Below, one piece after another: positions 57,640-64,000 of a DNA stretch of 64,000 nt (the first letter of the stretch is position 1; each line of letters starts with the position of its first letter). Both the position numbers and the translations under genes were made by a program. The DNA comes from Plantago major (lineage: Eukaryota; Streptophyta; Magnoliopsida; Lamiales; Plantaginaceae): positions 322,617-386,616 of the forward strand of contig JAIFAC010000019.1 of assembly GCA_026545765.1 (NCBI GenBank). Reading direction: 5' to 3'. The notes below the pieces were generated by a model. That model worked only from the letters and a program-made list of their open reading frames with translations, made no database searches and was not told where the DNA came from.

Positions 57640-59035
57640 ACAAAGTAAGAATAAATTCAAGAACATCGCTTGCCACGTTTAGTTGTACTATGAGACTTGG
57701 GATACTGCAATATGAGGTACTGTCTATATCGATTTATTATTAGTTTGCAAACTCTTGAGAGAAATATACTCAAGAAACCCAAATAAACTCATCTATCTTT
57801 CTCTCTTTCTGCTGGAGAAATTCCATGATACATTGAAAGGAGATCGGGCTTATTGCTTACATAAAAAGGTTACAAAAATTATTTAAAGAATATGTATTTA
57901 TCATGCTAAGCTGGATGACTTTTCTTTTACATTTTCACTTAATTAAATTTATCCTACTTAAAATGGTAAACAAAGTAAAAATAATATCAAAAAACATCGA
58001 TTGTCACGCTAAGTTGATGATTTCAATTTTTGAAGAAAAAATTATTTCAAAATAATCGTACACGTGACACGCGTATTCTAGTTTAATTAATAAGAGATAA
58101 AGTTGAGAGTTGTGTCTAACTTGCAATTGGATGGTTTTAGGTTTCTAAGACCATCTCCAAACAGGTTGCAGGGCTTGCTGCAACTCTGTTGAGCGTTATA
58201 ATGCTGGATCGCAAAATTCAGCTGGAGATGTTCTAAGTGCCCCAAATTGAACATGCAGGGAATAAATTTTTCTTTAGAGAATTTTAGTACAACTCCACAA
58301 ACATTGTGAAAATTATAATTTCAATCCATCAGTAAGTTCAATCTAGCTTGATCTCATTAAAAGTTTTCTAACTACCGTTGCTCATGTTTTATAACGCTCA
58401 GTTCTTCTTTGTTTTTTTAATTTTTTTTTTTTTTCTGGCTTTTAAATTCTTTAATTTTACAATTTATGTTTTGCTAAAACTTGCAAAAGGTAAAGTCTTA
58501 CAAAGTACATTTGTCAATTTAGCAACAAACACTTCCGAGAAGGACTTTTGATATTTCTATGGGGCCAGGAGGGTTTGTATTTCGAGTACAAACTATATTT
58601 CGAGAGCAGGGATACATTGCATACTCATAAACAAGCTATCATCTAGCAATTCTCAAGCAATATGGTCTATGAATAGCAACAAATCACTCTCTAGCCTCAA
58701 TACTCCGACCTCCAACCATTAACAAGCCGACATGTACCTCGCAATCCTGAGTTCTCACTGATATCTAACCGGAACCCCAAGTCGCTGGTGCCCGTGAACT
58801 AACAAATTTTGATTGTAGGTTTATTGAGCATCTACAATGATGTAATGGGATGTTCTCTCAAATGTGGTGTTTATGGTGTTATATATGATGTTATCTCTAA
58901 GTTCATAAAGGAAAATATACATGTACTTGACGTAGTGAAACTGTTGAGGAGACAAGTTATTGATTATTACTTATATTAAGTTGCTAGATTGGGCGATGAG
59001 GGTTCAAAAGTGGGTTTTTTTTTTTTTTTTTTTTT
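57640..59035. other. Noncoding sequence, with a possible LTR tail
   Basis: No gene is seen. A stretch at about 58,770-58,836 (from CTGGTGCCCGTGAACTAAC to GAGCATCTACA) resembles the 3' end of the gypsy LTR at 63,540-63,591, so it may be an old LTR fragment of the same lineage. A T-run lies at 59,018-59,035. Confidence 0.4.
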
Positions 59036-59070
59036 GTGATGATAATGTGTTGGTCCCTTAGACAACAAGG

Positions 59071-59460
59071 TTAAAGTCTAGGAGTAAGAACTTCAACCAT
59101 GTTAGCTTGACGAGGCTGTTTTTTAGCCTTGGGACAATTAGCAAATCGGTGGCCAATATTGCCACAAGTGAAGAACTTTCCATTGAACTTCTTTTTTTTC
59201 AACCCCACCAATAGGTATCGACTTGAACCCGCTTGAAGAAGCTCTCTTCTTGTTCTTTCCATGATCAACTATATTTTCTGTTGCATCCGGACGTGGGGAG
59301 TTTTGGAACATACCCCGACTCCTTAGTAGAAGCATGGTTATCTTCCTCAATTCTAAGCCGAACAATAAACCCTTCAAGGTTCATCTCCTTTCGCTTGTGC
59401 TTCAGATAATTCTTGAACTCCTTCCAAGCTGATGGAAGTTTCTCAATCATAACAATCTAG
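59071..59460 (-). mobile_element. Ty1/copia gag remnant, fossil
   Basis: Minus-strand pieces show LPSAWKEFKNYLKHKRKEMN (UBN2-type gag, about 59,440-59,380), then a basic stretch KNKKRASSSG, and the nucleocapsid zinc knuckle CGNIGHRFANC (CX2-3CX4HX4C type) at about 59,165-59,130. Only this part of gag is present. It is broken in more than one place and no LTR is seen next to it. Confidence 0.75.
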
Positions 59461-59469
59461 TGAGAACCG

Positions 59470-60927
59470 TGACCATCAGATTGAGACATGGTTGTTGAGA
59501 CGATGCGAGAAAGCGGGATTCGATGAACATTTTCTAAAAAGAAACTAGCACAGATTAATATCTTCGAATCAACAGGGGAATAAACTCGAATTAAAAAAGA
59601 GAATATCAGTATTTGTTTTAGATTGTTAGTTCCATTAATGTAAACAATCGAAGATATTAGAACAAAAAGATATGAAAAGCAAACCGCCTTTGGAATAAAA
59701 CCAGTCTGAGGCATGTGGTTGCACAGTTTTCTTAAAACAATTACATCCCCTCACCTGCGGTGCTTGGAGGAATGTTGAACGTTTGTTTTCAAGGATACAA
59801 CAGAAGAACCGAACAACCAGCTGCACAAACTAGCTGTCCGGGCGAACTTAGCTAGCTCGTTTGTACTAATTTCGATCTGGAATTTGTGTAGAATGGCATA
59901 CGCTTACTGCTAGCAACCAAGTCCCACTAGTTTAAATCGTCGGGATTTGCAGCCTCTATACGCGCATAGAGATTTTTCCATATCCTTATCTCAACAGTTG
60001 AACATCAAAGTACTGGATAATAGGTTAATAGTTATAACACTTGTTTGCAAGCAATATGGGATAAACCCACTACACCTTCCAACTTTGGCGTTTATTCGCC
60101 GATGCTTGAAATCCGTTTTGGGTATACAATATATGGATTCGAAGCTCTTACATAATAGCTTACGAACATATATTCAGTTTTATTAATTAACAAATAATTA
60201 AGAAGTGGTCTCTAAGCAAACATACCTCACAAGGTATTAGATTAATTACACTTTTCTTCACAATGTCAACATCTCACCAAGCAACATCTGACCAAACACG
60301 CAACTCATCTTTCTTTTATATAATCAATAGCGACACCTAAACCTTTTTTTATTGCATTCTTTACTTTCAACCATTCTATCCATTTCACTTTGGAGGAGTA
60401 TTTGTATCATTCTTATAACTTAGGAAAATACAAAGGACAAGTCATGAAGCCTGTGCAATTATTCCTAATCTTTTTTTTTAAGCAAAGGTTTTTGCTAAAG
60501 TAAATCTTTAACCTTTAATTACATAATTTAACGTCTGGGCGTGGCTAATGGGTGCAAAGCAAAGGTTCCCCGTAAGCAAGATTATACTTCAAATTTAACA
60601 TTGAACATCATTCTTTAATTATCTTTTTATCATGAAAGCAGCGATGTAAGTTGAATAGTTGATCACGTATGTCACAACAACTCTAACAAATTACTACAGG
60701 ACAAAAGATATTACTAATTTCATAAGAAATTATATGAGAAATTCTCCCGAGATACGGTCTTATGGAGAGATTAAACATTACAGTTATATCAAAAAATATT
60801 AGAGGTTCTACTAAAAACATCAACAGTATACATATACATAAAAAATGATATAAAATATCAATTTATAAAACATTACTTATATTATTTAAAACATTATATA
60901 TATTTAAACTGATACTGTTAGAGATCA
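59470..60927. other. Noncoding AT-rich stretch
   Basis: There is no recognisable coding domain on either strand; open frames of 60-85 codons have no similarity I can name. Possibly old transposon-derived DNA. Confidence 0.45.
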
Positions 60928-61223
60928 AGAAATGATGAACAAAATCTGTTACAACAAGATTTTGTATATAAACCGGTTAACATACATTATAATAGAAAAT
61001 CGGAAGTTTCCCGGTTCAGGTAATATACCGATTCAAGTTAGCGGAGTTGGTTAGAGTTAGTTATTCTAATTTAAACTCCCTTTTCCCCTGTTTCTTCCTT
61101 ATCAATTCATCTGCTTCCCTTGGTATTTTCATCATCAATTCTCTGTAACAGAAATTCATCAATGGAAGTTTTAGTTTATTAGTTCAATTTCATCTTTTGA
61201 GTTCGATTTCGTGAACTTTCACA
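60928..61223 (+). repeat. 5' LTR of a copia element, fossil
   Basis: A stretch of about 296 bp starts TGTTAGAGATCAAG and ends GAACTTTCACA, followed at once by TGGTATTACTCGCC, a diverged methionine-tRNA primer site. The gag frame starts about 100 bp further on at 61,323. Ends are inferred from the TG...CA rule and the primer site. Confidence 0.6.
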
Positions 61224-62627
61224 TGGTATTACTCGCCTTTTAATCTTAATCGTCTTCCGCAATCCTTTATTTCATTTTTCACAGCTTTCTTGCTTCCGTA
61301 ACCGTTTTCTCTGCAACCTTAGATGGCTCTGCACCCAATTCTTGACGGTTCCAACCAATTCTTGACGATTTGCAATCCCTTTGAAAATTCCGTCTCCATA
61401 CTTCATTCACCCAACGATGTGGCGTCAAACTCGGTGGGGATCTTTTTATTGGTGAGAATTATATCTCATGGAGCAAGGCGTTTCCCATGTCTCTTGGTCA
61501 AGAAGAAACTTGGGTTTATCGATGGATCTTTGCATGTTCTGATCCGATTCTTGAGCCAATCGTTCATGAGCGTGGCAATCGGCTAATTATTTGGTTCATT
61601 CATGGTTGGTTATATACATTGCGCCTAAATTGCGTCAAAGTCTATTGCATTTCACCACATCTCAAGAGGTTTGGAAGGGGGAAGGCGAGATATGCTTGTA
61701 GTGATGGTCCTCACATTTATCATTTGGAGAAAACTTTGAGCTCTTTAACGAGGTTGTCAATCTCTCACTAGATTCAAGAATCTTTGGGATGAATTCACGA
61801 GTCTTAAAACTTTGCCTCAATGTTCTTCTGGAGCCATGAAAGCTTGTAAGTGTTATTTGTACCAATTGATGGTTGCTTTTCAACAGTCTGATTGTTCTAT
61901 GGAATTCTTGATTGGGTTAAATGAATCTTATGCTCACATTAAGTAGTAAGTTGTTTTTAAACTCTCCCTTGCCCAATTTGTCTCATGTTTACTCGCTTTT
62001 GTTGCAAGAGGAAGGGCAGTGTTCTTTACATCCTAATGTCTCTGATTCAATGACAATGTTGGCTACACCTAGAGAGAATTATTCCATTGCATTGGTTTCT
62101 ATGAATCAGAAATACCAAAAGAAAGGTAACAAACCTTTTTGTACTCATTGTGATCAACATGGTCATACTAAGGAGACTTGCTTAGCTCTTCATGGTTACC
62201 TGTTGGTTGGAAAGATAGAAAAGGTGGTAAGGTTTCTTCTCGACCTCGAGATATCAAAATGGTAATAAGTCTTATGGTAGATATAAGCCACCTACTGCAG
62301 CTGCCGTGCAAACTCAGTCTATTGATAGTGATTTTCATTCTGATGATGAGGCTTATACTGGCTTCAATCAAAGTTCCTATCACCAGTTTTTGGAATTTCA
62401 GAAGTTTCAAGCTCAGAAACAACAATATAGTGATGTTTCTGTACACACAGTGGCTAATGCTATAGCCAGTTCTTCTGTGTTAGACAAATCAGGTAAAAAA
62501 TGTATAGTAACATGTTTTTCGATTCTACTTCAATATCAAAATCTTCATATTGGATTATTGATATTGGAGCCTCAAATCATATGATTTGTGACATGAATTT
62601 GTATACTACTAAACCTATACTTGTTAG
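61224..62627 (+). mobile_element. Ty1/copia gag and protease remnant, fossil
   Basis: After the primer site come a gag of the Retrotran_gag_3 type (HPNDVASNSVG, then MSLGQEETWVYRWIFACSDP; about 61,400-61,560), a zinc knuckle CTHCDQHGHTKETC (about 62,138-62,180) and the protease motif WIIDIGASNHMICDMNLY (about 62,550-62,605). The integrase, reverse transcriptase and 3' LTR are missing because a gypsy-type LTR begins at about 62,628. The coding parts lie in several frames; the copy is broken in a few places. Confidence 0.8.
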
Positions 62628-63591
62628 TGTATTGGCGAAATAGGTCGCTCTGTCGGCTAGACTAGCGGATCGACCCATCAAGGCTACGCCCGATCCTGAT
62701 CCATTAATGTGTCCGTCTAGACTTCATCGTGAGTTGGACTCCAAAGGCGGTTAGCAAACCCACCTGGCGGTCATCCATCGACCGATTAGCCGCATGCCAC
62801 CGGCTAGCTCACACCTTGCTAACCTTCAATTTGGTACGGTTGACAAGCTAGCTAGCTCACCTAACTTCCGAGCCTTGCATGGCGGACTGTCGGTGTGCCG
62901 ACGACTAACGGACTAACTTGACTCCGGTAGCTTGGCCCGACTTAGTCCGTCATCAAGCAACCGACTTCGTCCACTCTCTAACTACTTGAGAACAGTCTAA
63001 TCTGTTCCAGCAGCCCCGAGATTAGCGGGTAGACTCCAGCGATGGATGGGTTATTTAGAGAAATTTGAAGAGATGTAGAGGGCATCGCATTCTTGACAAC
63101 AAACCACAGCAATCAATCCATCCGCCTCCATCTTTCTCAAGCTCTCGATCAACATCAGCGACCATCATTCACCATTGTCTATCACCATCCACGGTCATCC
63201 ACCATCGTAAATCCGGCGTTGTCCGTCACCATTCACCATTATACATCACCATCCACGGTCGTCCACCATCATCGACCTTCTACCATCCGCCATCGTCCAT
63301 CTCTGTCCAGGACCACTACCATTAGCTCCTTCCCGTAAGGTCAGGTAGCCAGCCGATAAATCCATCACGTGGCGAACCAGGCTCGACCAGCGGGATAAGT
63401 CGGCGCTTGCCACCATCTCCCTCTTTGCTTCTTTCGTTTGATTACTCCTTCTACCCGGTCGTCTAACTTGGCGTCGAGTCCTTCGCCGGCACCACCGGTG
63501 TCACCTCGGAATCTCACGTCTCTGTTCATTGTTGCCTTGCCGGTGCCCCGATCTCTAACCTAATTTTGATTGTAGATTTACGGCGTCTACA
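62628..63591 (+). repeat. Ty3/gypsy-type LTR (5' LTR)
   Basis: A GC-richer stretch of about 960 bp begins near TGTATTGGCGAAATAGG and ends CGGCGTCTACA, followed by a primer site of the TGGCGC type. It contains a CACCATCCA-type microsatellite at about 63,150-63,310. The left end is uncertain by a few bases. It interrupts the copia remnant on its left. Confidence 0.65.
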
Positions 63592-63594
63592 ATT

Positions 63595-64000
63595 TGGCGC
63601 ACCGTAGGGGCCGACTATCGAAAAGGTAATCGGTAGCAACGCGACACGCTAAGAAATCCATCATGGCCTTTTCGAGAATATGTTACGGAAGAGGTAGAGA
63701 GGTGGGCGTCGTCGCTCGATCAAAACCTTGGCGGCCGGATCACGAGAACGCTAAGAAGATCAAGCTCGCCAGGGCGAGAACAGCTGTCGCTTGAGAACTC
63801 GCTCTTGAAGGAAATTTGAGTCTTTTCGTCCACCGGAGGTTCCAGCGTTGGTAGCGACCTCGTCTAAGCCCGACTCGTAGCCCGGGGTGGAGAACCCGCG
63901 CACGATTGAGCTTGCCGACTAATCTTTGAAGAGGCGGAAGGGGTGATTCCGTAACTCCGGTCTCTCAGTGGTAAGCGCTCTGCCGAGGCCATCCCTTGAG
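63595..64000 (+). mobile_element. Primer site and leader of a gypsy-type element, runs off the right edge
   Basis: TGGCGCACCGTAGGGGCC at 63,595-63,612 resembles the TGGCGCC-type primer sites of plant Tat-lineage gypsy elements. The following ~390 bp are GC-rich leader or start of gag with no recognisable domain. The rest is outside the window. Confidence 0.55.

Noticed and set aside
63065-63338. Ser/His/Pro-rich frames of 81-86 codons
   Set aside because: They arise from the CACCATCCA-type microsatellite inside the gypsy LTR.

Overview
This is plant nuclear DNA, almost certainly from a eudicot. It has AT-rich introns with standard GT-AG splice sites and a conserved plant gene of 17 exons. 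Around it are plant L1-type LINEs, Ty1/copia and Ty3/gypsy pieces, CACTA, hAT and Mutator-like elements, and small MITEs. I cannot name the species from the sequence.

Left part (1-13,700): nested transposons. A copia LTR with its primer-binding site and the start of gag runs leftward off the window edge. It abuts a small gypsy reverse-transcriptase scrap and then a leftward L1 LINE. That LINE is split by a 3.36-kb CACTA element with perfect ends and a TTA target duplication. A 1.07-kb inverted deletion derivative of the same CACTA family lies at 10.6-11.7 kb. A fold-back element lies at 9.44-9.81 kb and a short LTR with a tRNA-Met primer site at 12.72-12.97 kb.

Centre (14,290-31,038): the one clear host gene. 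It encodes a NAA35/MAK10-type protein, the auxiliary subunit of the NatC N-terminal acetyltransferase. All 17 exons join in frame to give about 1,386 residues. The last ~720 residues match the normal plant protein from end to end. The first ~660 are a new N-terminal region made of 22 full and one partial 27-residue repeats, coded by an 81-bp minisatellite that is spliced directly onto the NAA35 body. A 51-nt internal exon with its flanking introns is duplicated in tandem, and two of the family's most conserved motifs are replaced. Its introns carry a hAT MITE, a Stowaway-like MITE, a LINE scrap and an LTR-leader-like scrap.

Right of the gene (31,200-39,960): a leftward LINE remnant holds an 870-bp Mutator-like MITE with a 9-bp target duplication. 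A leftward copia polymerase remnant holds a 1.37-kb non-autonomous hAT element with an 8-bp target duplication. A rightward 5'-truncated L1 of the same family as the left-hand LINE ends in a poly(A) tail.

41,600-53,400: a large Mutator-like element with two converging, decayed genes. One is a FAR1/MULE transposase (+ strand) and the other a DUF1985/Ulp1-type cysteine protease (- strand). A 105-bp minisatellite and long arrays of a CTAGACAAT-type motif fill its introns and spacers. A 1.4-kb solo copia LTR sits inside the protease gene.

53,400-64,000: mostly noncoding DNA with a LINE RNase H remnant, a copia gag remnant, a 5' LTR plus gag/protease copia remnant, and at the right edge a GC-richer gypsy-type LTR with primer site whose body runs out of the window.
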